From contig OX439046.1 of the NCBI GenBank assembly GCA_949317995.1, forward strand, positions 37,236,002 to 37,300,001: 64,000 nt of DNA, given 5' to 3'. The notes under the pieces are model-generated. The model made no database searches, was not told the DNA's origin, and worked only from the letters and a program-made list of their open reading frames with translations. Positions 34,418-46,466 of the stretch are shown piece by piece. Within the stretch, counting starts at the first letter, position 1, and every line of letters starts with the position of its first letter. The position numbers and the translations under genes are program-made. Origin of the DNA: Acholoe squamosa (lineage: Eukaryota; Annelida; Polychaeta; Phyllodocida; Polynoidae).

Positions 34418-36545
34418 TTACGCACCTCTACCACACCACCTATTACTCACACCTCTACCACTCCTCTATTATACTGCCACACCTCTACTACTCCTCTATT
34501 ACACTGCCACACCTCTACCACTCACCTACTACACCTCTACTGCTCTCCTATTACACCTCTACCACTCCTCCATTACACCCTGTCACACCTCCACCACTTT
34601 GTCAATGGACCATTCTGGGTATTATTAATATTTTTCATATTTACTAATTTCTTCGCCATATAAAGCCTAAGCTCTGCCCACGATCTACACTCAATAATCT
34701 CCTGTGTCCCCAACAGGAACCAGGATCCATAAGCTATTACCAACCCTACTCCCTCCCATGGAACTCTGTGACATAAGGTACAAGGATGTAATAACATTCC
34801 AACCTTATCTACATCCACACAGTTCCACTGGAGGAAGTGCGATCCACCTGTGGTGCCATATTTGGAATGAGAGGATATTTCACAATCTCCTCTCAATTCT
34901 CATTAACATAATCTACCCACAGGTGGCACTCTCTCTTTATGACATGTGTCACTATTCTATTGAGCCACGTGTATAGAACATTTCGCAATACTGTGAGCTG
35001 CTCAAGCCCTTAATATAAAAGGCAGCTTGAGCAGCTCCCATCATCTATTCTAAGCTCATCTCTCCCAACTTACACCTTACACTTATACATAGAACCTATG
35101 ACAGGTTGAGCTATAGGATCAGGGGCAGAGCTTGGATATTGGCGAGTGTTATCATTGTTACCATCTTTATGAAACACTCATGTCAGCTATGCAATAAAAG
35201 GATCAAATGAACTTCTCTGGATTCCGTGTATATTCACTTCACCACTTGTAACGGTCCGTTGACAACTTCCCTATTACACTGTCACACCTCTATTACACTG
35301 TCAGACCTCTACGACTCCCCCATTACACTGTCACAACTCTACTACTCTCCTATTACACCTCTACCACTCCCCCATTACACCCTGTCACATCTCCACCACT
35401 TCCCTATTACACTGTCACACCTCTACCACTCCCCTATTCAGAGATGTCAGACCCTCAAAGATTCATCTATTGTCAGAGGTTCAGGGGCCCCTCAAACTTA
35501 GACTTTAGTGCAGTTTCATTTGTTGATAAAGCCGTTTACCTGTGAAGTATTCAAGGGCCCTGAATTTTTCAGAGGTTGGACCAATGCCCAACTGACATCT
35601 CTGCCTATTACACTGTCACACATCTACCACTCCCTTATTATGTTATTGGCTTGCCAACAACATATTTGATTATAGGGGAGGGACTGCAAAGGAATGCGCC
35701 AAATTTTTCGCCAGTGGGCATAGACTTGCTTGCCTCAATAGCCTCAGTTAGTGGCACAGCTTAGACCTATTCATTTCAGAGGTAGTAGACAAATGCAGGT
35801 AGTCTTAGTAAGTCTACAGGCCCCTCCACCTAACCCTAGCACTGCCCATACCGAGCGCAGCAAGCTGGAGCGTGTCCCACTTCATAAAAAGACAATAGAA
35901 CCATCCAGGGTGATAACAGACCCCTCACCCACCCTAGCACTGCCCATACTGTGCGCAGCTAGCTGGAACGTGTCTGACTTCATATAAAGACAATAGAACC
36001 ACCTCTACCATTCCCCTATTACACTGTTACACCTCTAACACTCCCCCATTACACCCTGCCACACCTCCACCACTTCCCTTTTACAGTCACACGTCTACCA
36101 CTCCCCTATCACACTGTCACACCTCTACCACTCTCCTATTACACTGTCACACCTCTACCGCTTCCCCATTACACTGTCACACCTCTACCACTTCCCTATA
36201 ATACCTCTACCATTCCCCTATTACACTGTCACCTTTACCACTCCCCTATTACACTGTCACACCTCTACCACTCCCTTATTGCACTGTCACACCTCTACCA
36301 TTCCCCTATTACATCTCTACCACTCCATTACACTGTCACACCTCTACCACTCCCCCATTACACTGTCACACCTCTAATGCTCTTATTACACCTCTACCAC
36401 TCCCCTATTACACCCTGTCACACCTCCACCACTTCCCAAGTAACACCTTCACCACTCCCCTATTACACCTCTACCACTCCCCAATTACACAGTTACACCT
36501 CTACCACTCCCCTACGACACTGTCACACCTCTACCACTCCACTGA
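34418..36545. repeat. ~29-30 bp satellite in three blocks (TRUB2/BTB-gene gap)
   Basis: A unit such as CCTATTACACTGTCACACCT plus CTACCACTCC is repeated at about 34418-34600, 35258-35440 and 35995-36545. Intervening sequence is single copy. The strand is almost AG-free and strongly pyrimidine-rich. The short peptides encoded (Tyr-His-Ser-Pro-rich) are repeat artefacts. Confidence 0.85.
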
Positions 36546-38243
36546 GTCACTTGCGGTCCCTTTTATGGATCCCGCTCCTCTCTTTCCTCCTTCCAATGAG
36601 AAAAATAAACACAAAAATATGTCTGAAGTGTACAAGTTTCTTTATTTCATACTGATAAAATAACTTTGCAGGCTGATTCAGCCACGCATGAAAGTAAATT
36701 GTAATTCCTATATATGACTCATGTTCTATAATTGCCTGTTTTGAAACATGTTGAATGAAGGATGAATTTAAATAAGTGAGGATGTGAATAGATTGATGGT
36801 GAACTTTATCATACATATATTGTGTGCCACATATGGTATTATTTATAGCGATGTATCATATATACACAGAGGTATACCATAAATAGGGGCACCAGGTATA
36901 TGCTAAGATTTGATTTTGTTCATATCATATCATACCAGAGTATCTTCAATACCACGGTAGTAATAAATACATGTATCAGGGAACCAGGGAGACAAGGCGG
37001 CCAGTCATGTACATAAGCCCCCCCCCCCTTCCAAAAAAAGAAAAGAAAAAAAAAAAGGTCCTGTCTAAAGTAATATGTTTAAACAAGCCCACTTTATGTG
37101 CCTCATTAGATTTCTTTTACATGGTTGGCCTTGGCGATAGAAAGTCCCCCTCTGTGGTCTTGTGCCATAATTCATATATATACAATGTAACTTAATTATA
37201 GCTAACAATGGTCTGAAATAATGTTTATCTGTACATAGACACCAGTAGTGTAATATGTTCAAAGTTTAACCCACAAATACTTAATATATCTACACCCTAT
37301 TTGTATACGTCATATGGACAAGTTTATGCAGAGATGCCGCTCACTGGCCAACACAAGACAGGAAAAGTTACACTTTTGGACAACTGCCAGGAAACTGGGA
37401 AAATATTCAACAAAAATCTATGAATTCCTGGTAGATAGGAAAAAGTGGCATCACGCTGTATGGTGTGTCCATGGATTCATAAAAAAAAACAAGATTCTCT
37501 TGTCATTTTATGTTAACTATTTGGTGTAAGATATGTGTATTGGTTTCGGGAATCATTATTTTTACGTATTTAAAGTCATTTAATTGCGTTTTAGAGAGAA
37601 CATATTTTTAGGAGTCAAGATTTTATAGAAAGTGCAAATCTTAAAATGGTGCAGCATCCCCTTAGCATTGTAAAAGGATGCTTTTAGTGAATCGATGCTA
37701 TTAGGATACGAAAACCTGCCTGGTGTTTAGTCTTGCAAATACATATGTATAACTATTCCTAGGGTGTCAGTTAAATGCTTTACCAACACAAAACGGCGCC
37801 TTTCCTTAATGCGCATATGCAAGGCGCAAATGACAACATAAAATGTGATTTATATCAAGTGTACCTAGCCTATACTTACTTTAAATGAATCCATCCGGCC
37901 ACCGTAGTTTTAAAGTGGTATACTATACAACAGGGTTTTATGGTTACAGACATAATGTACAGACTTTTTCATCAACAACAATATGTATGTACATGCATTT
38001 CACAAGGATTTACTGATACATTTTGATATGTAATAGTATATCCATAATTTCAATTCTTTACCTTGTACTGAACGATGTAGCCATATGAACATTTTACACC
38101 CAGCTTTTTATTAGTTTATGAGCGTATAATGACCCTCTGGTGAAGAGTTTATATGAAGATATCCCCCTTCTCCCTCACAGCGTTTTAAGAACCAAGGTAT
38201 TCTTGTTGACACAGCACTGGATTCTTTCTTACCCGGTATGGTT
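36546..38243. other. Intergenic between convergent genes
   Basis: Apart from the MITE at 37332-37452 and a C-run/A-run at about 37018-37056, nothing is recognised. Confidence 0.35.
37332..37452. mobile_element. MITE with AGATGCC ends, copy 2
   Basis: AGATGCCGCTCACTGGC at the left and AAAAAGTGGCATC at the right match the copy at 10845-10978, including an internal GAATTCCTGGTA block. Confidence 0.75.
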
Positions 38244-38249
38244 TTTATT
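38244..38249 (-). promoter_or_regulatory. Candidate polyadenylation signal of the BTB/zinc-finger gene
   Basis: AATAAA on the minus strand only about 15 nt past the stop codon. This would give an unusually short 3' UTR, so a further downstream site may be the main one. Confidence 0.35.
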
Positions 38250-38263
38250 TATCACAGTATTTC

Positions 38264-40694
38264 TTATATAGAGTAATAGAGCATAGTTCCTGCAGTAGGC
38301 TCGGAGTCTGGTGAGAATGTGGGAAATATATCAGTTTGGGTGCGGTGCTCAGTCGACAATGTCAACATAGTAGGAACCTCATCCTCAACCCCTAAATCTG
38401 TCCCTTGTAACTCGTTCTTCATTAGTGGTTCTGATTCAGTTTTAACATTTAATTTGCTATTTTGTGTAGTTTGCTGCTTATTGTTGCTGTTTGCAGTGTT
38501 GGCCCGTATCTGTTTAGCAGCTGCACTATCTGGGGCCCCAGGACGGCCATGGCAGAACTCCCGCTTGTGCTTGTCCATGCTGCCCTTCTGTGTAAAGCCA
38601 TGTCCACACCACTCACAGACATACGGCTTCTGTGATGCATGCTTCACTTTATGTCTCTCCAGGTCATACTTCCGCCTGAAGTTCATGTCGCATTCCTCAC
38701 ATTTATATGGACGCACCCTCTCTGCACCTTTATGTGACTGTAAGTGATCACTCAGACTCCGCGCCCAGGGAAATGACTTTCCACAGAGGTGGCACTGGAA
38801 GGGGCGAGCACCAGAGTGAATGCCGACAAAGTGGCGCTGTAAGTCATAGATCTTGTAGAATCCCTTGCCGCAGCTCTCACAGCGGTGTGGTTTCTCTGTG
38901 TCAGGTTTGTGGATGTAGCTGTGCTCAATGAGTGTCTCCCGCCGCGTGAAGCTTTTACCACACACATTACACAAATATGGCCGTTCTCCTGTGTGACGGC
39001 GTGCATGGATCTTGAGGTCGTAACGGGTTGAGAAGCCTTTCCCACATGATCCACATTTGTGGTTCCCTGTTGTGGATGAAGCACCAGGACTTCCATCCCC
39101 TCCGCCAGTATCAATACTACCAGCAACACTGGCCTTGTGCTTCGCTTCTTTGTGTCTTGCAAGGAAAGCAGGTCTCAAGAATTTCTTACCACACTCGTCA
39201 CATGTTGGGAGGTGCTCTCCCTGTAATTGCTGCTGTTGCTGTCCTTTCTGCTTTTTGCTCACTTTATGGTTAGAATTCTTAAGTGGAGGTGTTATATCTC
39301 GCTGCATGACAGCGCCCTCCTCCTCGTCTATGACCAGCCCCTCCTCCATGTCACTGTCACTTGCCACAAGGTCATTCAGGTTAGTAAGGTCAAGCAGGTC
39401 CTTCTCCACTTCTCTCTGACCTTCAGTTTCTTTTTCATCTATTTGTAATTCTACCATTTGAGGTTCCATCATTTGAGGTTCGACCATTTGAGGTTCTACC
39501 ATTTGTGGCCCCACCAATTGATGTTCTACCATTTGAGAATCAACTATTTGTGGCCCCATCATTTGATGTTCTACCATTTGAGGTTCAACCAATTGTGGTT
39601 CCACCAGTGCATCCTCCATTTTAAGCTTTTGTTTAGACACCTTCTCATTGTTCTTCTCTTTTTTTGCCCTCTTTTTTCCTTTCCTTTGTTGTGGCAGCGT
39701 AGATTGTGGTAAAGTCGGTGTTGCTGGTGGCGGCGGTGGTGATGGTGCTGGTGGCAGTGCTCCTTGAGTTAGCGGAGATTTGACACCGTTGACTTTCACT
39801 TCTTTCGTAGTCCTACGGGTTACTGGACTAGCAGGAACCTCTTTCTGGGACCGTGTTTTTCGTGTCCTTGATTTGATAGAGCGCAGACTATTGTAAGTCT
39901 TAATACGGTCCTTCGGCCTCAACCTACCAATAATATTAGGTTTCTTAGCTAACTGCCCCATAGTCCTTGTTTTTATCTCCTCCTCTGTGAATGCCTCTCC
40001 TTCCTCTTCATTCTCCTGGCTATCCTCCTCCTCCTCCACTTCAGGTAAGGTATCTGAGGTGTATTTATTGGCATCTGGCACACTGTGATCCGTGTTAGCT
40101 CCTCCAATCGGCAAGCTATTCTGATTCTGAAGTAACTTGGGCTCAGCAATCTCTGCTTCCAGCGTTGGTGGTGAGGGCGGGGGTAGTTTAAGTTGTTGAG
40201 GTGGTGGTGTGGGTGCTAGTGGCAGTGGTTGGGATGTGGGTTGAGGTGGTTGAACGGCAGCAGCTTGTGACTGAGCACTCTTCTTCTTAGATCTATGCCC
40301 ATACGTTGACACCACAGACTTCTGAAATAGTTCCTTTGCCTTTGGCATGAGGAGAATGTCTGCGGCAGCACAGCACTGAGTGCTCTGTTCCACTGTCATG
40401 CCCTTTACTGGCTGCCCATATATATACTGCAGTATTCCCTCTAGGCCAACTGGGCTAATGTTATCAAAGTGGTAGTGGTTCTCGAGGCTGTTTTCTCTGA
40501 GGTAAGTCTTGAAGAGCTCAGAGCTGCACACCAGTAGAAGTTTGTGTACATGATAGGAGCGCTGGTCATTCACACCACCCACGCTGATCGTTACATCACA
40601 AAGGATACCTAAATGTCGCATCTGATTGGCGAGCTGCCAGAAGGACGAGCGCCAAGGTGACTTGCTGTCAGAGAAGGCATCTGCTGGTAGTGCC
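38264..40694 (-). CDS. Last exon: BTB domain, linkers and C2H2 array
   Basis: An acceptor CATTTACCAG on the minus strand opens this exon upstream of the first internal Met. The added residues (SPWRSSFWQLANQ) complete the first BTB helix before MRHLGILCDVTISVGG, so the true protein does not start at that Met. BTB landmarks: HVHKLLLVCSSELFKTYL and LEGILQYIYGQ. Fingers 1-6 have standard CX2C-X12-HX3-4H spacing; finger 7 ends HKREFCH (HX5H). Linkers TGERPY and KPH/RPF-type joins are present between several fingers. Confidence 0.93.
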
Positions 40695-43600
40695 CTGGTA
40701 AATGGGAAAACAAACGTTCATTTACAGCTTGAAACATGAAATAAATGCTTTCAAAATTTAGATCATTACCCCTCATCACTAACATTGTACATGCAACTTG
40801 CATATAACATGCACTCTAAGTTGAAGGAAAGGCTTTAAGGCACAGCTAGGGCTTAACCTTTTGTACTTTTCTATAGTAATAAATCCCCACCAATGAGTCG
40901 CACGCTGAGTTTAGCTTTATTCTCCCGGCAATTGTTGCTAAAAGGCTACAGCATCGAAGGTGATGCCTTTTGGCAACAAATTAATAAAGGCTTCTAAAAA
41001 TCATGTCCTCTACAGAACAGCCTAGATTTTTGGCCGTCCTTTCACCAACGAATTTCCCTGTCCTCAATAGGTTAAGGCACAGCTAAGGGTCATCCTTGCA
41101 TATAACCTGTGCCTTATACGCAAGATGTTATGCCAATTTCAGTGTAGGGTATCATATTCACAAAAAAAGCATATCACTATTCAGGGATGAAAGTCAACAC
41201 TGACAAAAAACCTTGAAAAAGGAAACAACTCTAAATGCACTGTATATGCCCTCCAGTCCCATCTATAAGTGTGTTACAGGGTTTGGGTGGTTGGGGGGGG
41301 GGGGTGCAGTAGGGGTTGTATAAGGATGTAGTATGTCCTCAAATAACAGGAAAAGATGTTTTTCAAGATGTTGTTTGGATAATATACCCAAAAGGTGCAC
41401 ATTATGGCCCTTTTGCAGAGTATGACCTAGGATCCCTTCAGAATGTTACTGTATAGCTGTTCTATAAGTTCTTGTTCGGATAGCATACCCAAAATATGCA
41501 CCACCTGGTAGTGGTGCTTTTGCACAATATGACCTATGGTCCAAGTACAATGTTAAATGTATGCAGATAGGTCAAATGGTGCAGGGAATATATGACCAAT
41601 ATAGTTACATGGTGAAAGCATAATGCGCAGAAAAGGGGTATACTATCTGACACTCTTCTAGCATAGGAACTATAGCTTGCTGCTAAGACTACACTGAAGA
41701 GTGGAACAAACACGAATATAGAGGGGAAAGTTTTCAAGGAAAAACTTGAGAATCCTTGAAAACCTTGAACTAAATACTGGCATGCTGCCACTGTATGCAG
41801 TGTTGTGGGACCTGACTGTGTGCATGTATGCAACCTCTGGAGGTAATTTGTGACTCCTTTATCCTGTTTTCAGAGGATTTTCAAGAAAACTTATTTTTCT
41901 TAAGTGAGTGAAAAAAAAACAACCTTGAAATCAAGGAAAACCTTGAACTCTTTCTTCCCTGACTATTGAAGCTCAAACCACCGAGGCGAGACCATGATGG
42001 ATCTAGGAATCATACAACACAAATATTTTATATGCATCTTAGGGAATGATTCGAACAATGAGTCAAATCTGTATGTTTACCAGTACTTACATTTGTTTTA
42101 TCACATAGGGCGAGTAGGGTTTGGTTGTAGCTGTGGTAGTTGTAGTTGGTGGTGGTGGGGGCTGTGTGGCTAATGTGGTGCGTGCTGCTGCCTCCTCCTC
42201 AAGCCTCTTTTCCTCCAGCTCCCGTTCTGCCACCGCTCTCCGTGCAGTCTCCATAGCTTGCTGGTGCTCCTCCATCATCTCGTGCACAATGCAGTCCTTC
42301 TTCATGACGATATACACCGGTACACCTTCACCCAGCGCATTGGGTAACGACTCAGCGCGGCACACCTTACAGTAGGCAGTCTGTGACGGGGACTCCACTG
42401 TGTACCAGGGGAACTGTACAGCCCAGTCATCAGATGCAGCCACAGTTTGAATAGTAGAGGTAGTGGGCATTAGGGAGGTAGTTATGGAGGTGTACGCTAC
42501 TGGCATGAGGTTTGTAAAGGAGGAAGACGGTGCCAATGAGGTCTCCGTTTGTTCCATTTCATCTGGCGGTAAATCGTCAGTTTGTGTAAAGCTTGTACAA
42601 CTGAAGCTTGAGATATTTTGTGCAGATTTATTCTGGGCCTGAGTGATCTGTGATACAGTGGTGATGTCGATGAGGTGCGCATTACTGGGATCCAGTGAGT
42701 GGCTTTCCAACCTCCGTTCACCTTCAGCCCCTGCGCGTGAATGAGAATTGACTGCAATTTTATGTCCCTCTGTTCCTTCATGTTTGCGAAGGTCATCCCG
42801 TTTAGGATTTGCAGCACTCTTCCCTGAGACATATATCCCTATGGGATGATATATTCTACACAGTTTACAGTAGAAAATATTTTTGTTCTCGTCTAGTTCT
42901 AACCATGGAAATTCAATAAACCACTCAAATTTGATTTTACGCCCAAGACTTTTTTCAGAGAGTGAAAGTAGGCAGTTTGGGTCACTGACCATTGGCTCTG
43001 CAGCTGTTGTTTTCTTTGATAGGTCCATCTCGATACTCTGCATGGAATTTCTATTAGTGACCACATCTATTTCAGACTGTTCCTCCATTTCCTTGTTATT
43101 GATCTCTCTGTTTCCTTTATTAATCATAGCTAACACTGTCCTCACTGCCTCCTCCCCCGATATACCTGCGTCTTGCAATGCGGCAATTTTATGTCCCTCA
43201 GTGTTCTCGTGATTTAGAAAATTGTGTTTCTTCGGGTTACCAGCAGGTCGGCCATAGCTGAAGATACCAGGCTGCTTGTAGAGGCGGCACAACTTACAGT
43301 AGAAACACATGTCCATCTGGTTCAACTCAAGCCACAGGAACTCCAGAAACCAAGAAAGGTGGATTCGCCGGATACGGAAGGTCTGCGTATCTTCCTCACT
43401 GTCAGACTCTTCATCTTTTGAACTGTTGAAAAAGAAAACACAAATTGCTATTTGCATCTGTGAAGCTTTAACAAGAACGACCTTAATCTGAAATTTATCT
43501 GTGGATCCATTATTCGCACATACTGAGCCTATTCAGTTTTCAGTCTACCTTTATTTTAAGAACCACGCCATACCAATGACCTTAGCTATGGTAATGGCCT

Positions 43601-46456
43601 TAAGCATCTATTACTCACTCCATACCATTCGCAAGCTTCCACACTCTGTTAGCTAATGACTACCTCAGATATTCTATAAGTTTCTTTACTAATAGTCCCC
43701 ACATTCAGCTATCTCTCTGTTAGCTCATGGCTACCTCAGACATTCTATAAGTATCTTTACTAGTAGTCCCCACCTGTCATCACCGTCCTCATATAGCACC
43801 TTCACTGCCTCTTGGTGTACTGGCGATTCCTGGTGGTTCTCAAACGGTTTCCGCTGTAGCTGATCAGAAGACTTTCCAGCTGATAGCAGGTTTTCCTCCC
43901 CAGCTTGCTGACAGACCTTACACTGGAACACATTAAGAAGTGCATCATAAACCAGCCATGGGAACTCGTCAAACCAACCCTCGAACTGTGCTCGCGTCTC
44001 GGTGAGTGTCCGTGGGGAGATGACCAGATTGAGTACATGGGCATTTGTAGAGTCAATAATGGTCGGCTTGTGTGCTGGGTCATGCCCTGTTGGAGAAAGA
44101 AATTGAAGTAATAAATTTAGTATGAGATTAAATGCATAGTTACGATAACTTATTTCAAGAATGCATGTTGTATAGATGCATAAGAGTATATTTGCAGACA
44201 GCGCCTTACTAGCAGACAGCTTTGATCTTTTAGATAACATACTCAAAATGTACAGATTCGTGATCAAAACAAAGGTTTTCAATAATCCTCCGTTTGATGT
44301 TTTGCCATAAGCCTTCCAGTATTTCAGTACTCACCAGTGTTGACAGTGACTGTGGTGGAGGTGGTGAGAGTGTCAAAGTCCGTTGACACTGGTTGCATTT
44401 CTTCTAGTCGCGTGGTGGGTGCTGACGACCAGGTTAGAGTCATGGCATCAAGGTTCAATGCCTGAGATGTGCTAAAACGCCGCAAGAAAGCAACACAAAC
44501 TTATCAGACTTCATTATGGCAAATGGGAAAGTTCTACTACAAATCTACTGTATACTGTACATTCATATGAAACACAATACACCTGTTTGTGAATTGGTCA
44601 GTGCTAATCTTCTCAATAATCGGATTTTGTGTACAAGGGGCAGTACCAAATAATTCATTGGGGCAGTATCAAATTCAGATATGAACCAATAGTTTTTTTT
44701 TTGAAAAATTAAGAATGAAAGTCCAAAGCTAGTATACCTTGCAATAGCATCTTGTGCCTCTTGTGTGTCTATTCCTATGAACCTTCGGGATGCTTCTCGA
44801 TGATCTTCTGTCTGCTCATGCTTTATACAGTGCTCCTTCTTAGTCTTTGTGGCAGAAAAACCCTTTGCGAATACACTATCACTACTAGTTTCCATACAGT
44901 ACCGGCAGTAGAAAAGGTTGAAGGTATTATCGATAACAAGCCAGGGGAACTCATTGAACCACGAGCTCTGAACTGCTCGCTTCTCAGACAAACGCTTCCC
45001 TTTGTCTGGAGATGAAGGAGGTGAGTCGTCCGTCAATGAATTATCTGTGGATATTATAAATTACAATATACATACCAATTCTACAACATGTAATTAGCCA
45101 ACTCTACACTTGAATAATGTCAAATATATCAGACTAGTAGTTAAGAGATTAATTGGGCTTCAATCAATATTTCAGAACAAAAGTGAAGTATGGCCATCTG
45201 GCGTTTAACAGACTCGTACCTTGTGGACATGACAAGTCGGTGGTGGTGAGGTCTGTGGCATGTGCATCCGTTAACTGGCCCATGTCTGCCAGTGTCTGAT
45301 GGTGTGATGACAGGGAGACGTCCAGTGGTAAGTGCTGGTCACTTGGATGGAGGCTACTTTGTAATGAGTCCACATCTGTGTCCCTCATAAGCTGCCTGTC
45401 TAGTAGCAGCTCCTTGGCATCGCTGTGTGCATGGGGCGGTGGTTTCAAGTCCAGCGGTCCAGGGGCCAAGTGATTCAACTGCTGCTGGGCGACAGCTAAC
45501 TTGGTGGCTTCGATGATGCTCTTCATGTCCATGCGGCCCAGGTGGCTGGCAAAGCGCTCCTGTGCCTCTGTTAGATTGGAGTGTGCGGCAGCTGCCTCTG
45601 CGGCTAGTTCTGAATCTGAGTCTGACTCATTGCCTGACATGCCATAGCCACGCCCTGAGAAAAGGGACGACGTACCTGTATTTGTAAATACATGACCAGT
45701 TATCAGGGACGATGGTGTCTGGCTATCCATAGTAGATGCTGATGACATTGTGGAGGATGTGCATGATGCAGGCAGTGTGGGGATTGTCATGTCAAGTCCG
45801 GCAGCACGCATACTACTGTCCTGACTTGACATCATGTAGGAGATCCCTGGGAGGCGACCATCCTCATTGTACATCCCAAAGCCACGCATTGTGGACGGAC
45901 GCATGGACAAGCCAATATCATAATGGTCTCTTTTTGGTAGGTCTATTGCAGAACGCATGTCTGTTGTTCCACTCAGTATAGAGGTCATGCTGTACATACT
46001 GGACAGTCCATAGTCAGTGGTAGAGAGTGGGAGGCGCAAACCGGTAGAGTGCGGGATATCACTTTCTGAAAGTCGCAGTGCAGAAGCATGAAGTGCTTCA
46101 CTGTCATCAGACAGTCGCATGGCTGTAGCATGCACAGCATCAGCATCACTGAGTCGTAGCCCCACTGAGTGCATACCGTCCCCAGAATCTGTAAGTTGTA
46201 GGCTCCCTGTGTGGGGCTGGGACTGAATACCTATGGTAGCTTGTGACACTGGAAGGCGCAAGCCTGCAGTGGTATGAATTGACACATCTAGCGGGGTCAA
46301 CCTCAAGGGCTGTGTGTGTTGGATGTCGGAGGTATCACCACTGAGGCGTAATCCAATAGCATGGCTAACATTCGTGTCTTGGTCTCCTGTGAAATGTGAG
46401 GTCAGAAAAGACAACTGTGATGCCTTCAGGTCATCCGCTTTCTTCCTGGAATCCAT
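38264..46456 (-). CDS. Multi-domain zinc-finger protein: 5 TTF/BED-like fingers + BTB + 7 C2H2
   Basis: Coding exons in transcript order: 45220-46456, 44738-45044, 44335-44471, 43774-44086, 42091-43422, 38264-40694. Donor and acceptor phases agree at all five junctions (1, 2, 1, 2, 2), giving exactly 1,919 codons, 1,918 aa. Domains: H-x-x-GLRLS repeats (about 30-145); five fingers of form W-x2-x-FPWL...CX2C-X25-HX5H starting near residues 441, 598, 689, 832 and 998; a Glu/Ala/Arg-rich helix (about 1055-1080); BTB (about 1120-1235); proline-rich, acidic and basic linkers; an (M/L)VEPQ repeat (about 1472-1527); seven C2H2 fingers (about 1607-1824). BTB mediates dimerisation and corepressor contacts, and C2H2 arrays bind DNA, so a nuclear regulator is inferred. 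The single-atom fingers resemble those at the N-terminus of hAT-type transposase-derived proteins. I do not recognise an orthologue. Confidence 0.88.
39455..39620 (-). repeat. Coding 15-bp repeat, (M/L)VEPQ x ~11
   Basis: In-frame pentapeptide units MVEPQ, MVEHQ, LVGPQ, MMEPQ and variants between the basic linker and the acidic segment. Units are diverged at DNA level, so it is an older coding minisatellite. Confidence 0.85.
40790..41136. mobile_element. GTATAAGGCGC-family MITE in the BTB gene's last intron
   Basis: AACTTGCATATAACATGCAC at the left and GTGCCTTATACGCAAGATGT at the right are diverged inverted ends; internal CTTGCATATAACCTG and TTAAGGCACAGCTA repeats fit the family. Confidence 0.5.
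42091..43422 (-). CDS. Exon with TTF/BED-like fingers 3, 4 and 5
   Basis: The acceptor TTTTTCAACAG opens the exon at SSKDEESDSEED; the donor is CAAAT|GTAAGT. Finger 3 (WFLEFLWLELN, FYCKLCR, NHENTEGH), finger 4 (WFIEFPWLELD, FYCKLCR, KHEGTEGH) and finger 5 (WAVQFPWYTVE, AYCKVCR, VHEMMEEH) have identical metal-ligand spacing. Fingers 3 and 4 share most of their residues and look like a recent tandem duplication; finger 5 is the most diverged. Confidence 0.92.
43774..44086 (-). CDS. Exon with TTF/BED-like finger 2
   Basis: It opens with the acceptor TTTCTCCAACAG at GHDPAHKP. The finger contains WFDEFPWLVYD, FQCKVCQ and NHQESPVH. The preceding NAHVLNLVIS recurs in modified form (NAHLIDITTV) before finger 5, hinting that the linker was duplicated with the finger. 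Confidence 0.9.
44335..44471 (-). CDS. Small linker exon (Ser/Thr-rich)
   Basis: The acceptor is GGCGTTTTAG; the nearer CATCTCAG would give an immediate stop, which decides the choice. It encodes STSQALNLDAMTLTW and a TTSTTVTVNT tail; no domain is visible. Confidence 0.8.
44738..45044 (-). CDS. Exon with TTF/BED-like finger 1
   Basis: The exon reads DNSLTDDSPPSSPDKGKRLS, then the finger WFNEFPWLVID, FYCRYCM, KHEQTEDH. The donor is GCAAG|GTATAC. Confidence 0.9.
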
Positions 46457-46466
46457 GATTAAAAAT
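45220..46466 (-). CDS. First coding exon: GLRLS repeats and low-complexity region
   Basis: An acceptor (TTATATTCACAG at 46467-46468) lies 10 nt before the ATG at 46456, so an upstream non-coding exon is required. The protein starts MDSRKKADDLKASQLSFL. About eight repeats of roughly 16-22 aa each carry H(S/A/T)xGLRLS/P-type cores. The rest is Ser/Thr/Met-rich, with an acidic ESDSDSELAAEAAAA stretch. I do not recognise a family for this part. Confidence 0.88.

Noticed and set aside
40609..40803. 64-codon minus-strand open frame read as a separate first exon of the BTB protein
   Set aside because: It is in a different frame from the BTB exon; the acceptor at 40695-40696 and phase match with the upstream exon explain the region better.
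44335..44460. Alternative acceptor CATCTCAG for the linker exon
   Set aside because: It gives an in-frame stop at once; the acceptor 11 nt upstream keeps the frame open.
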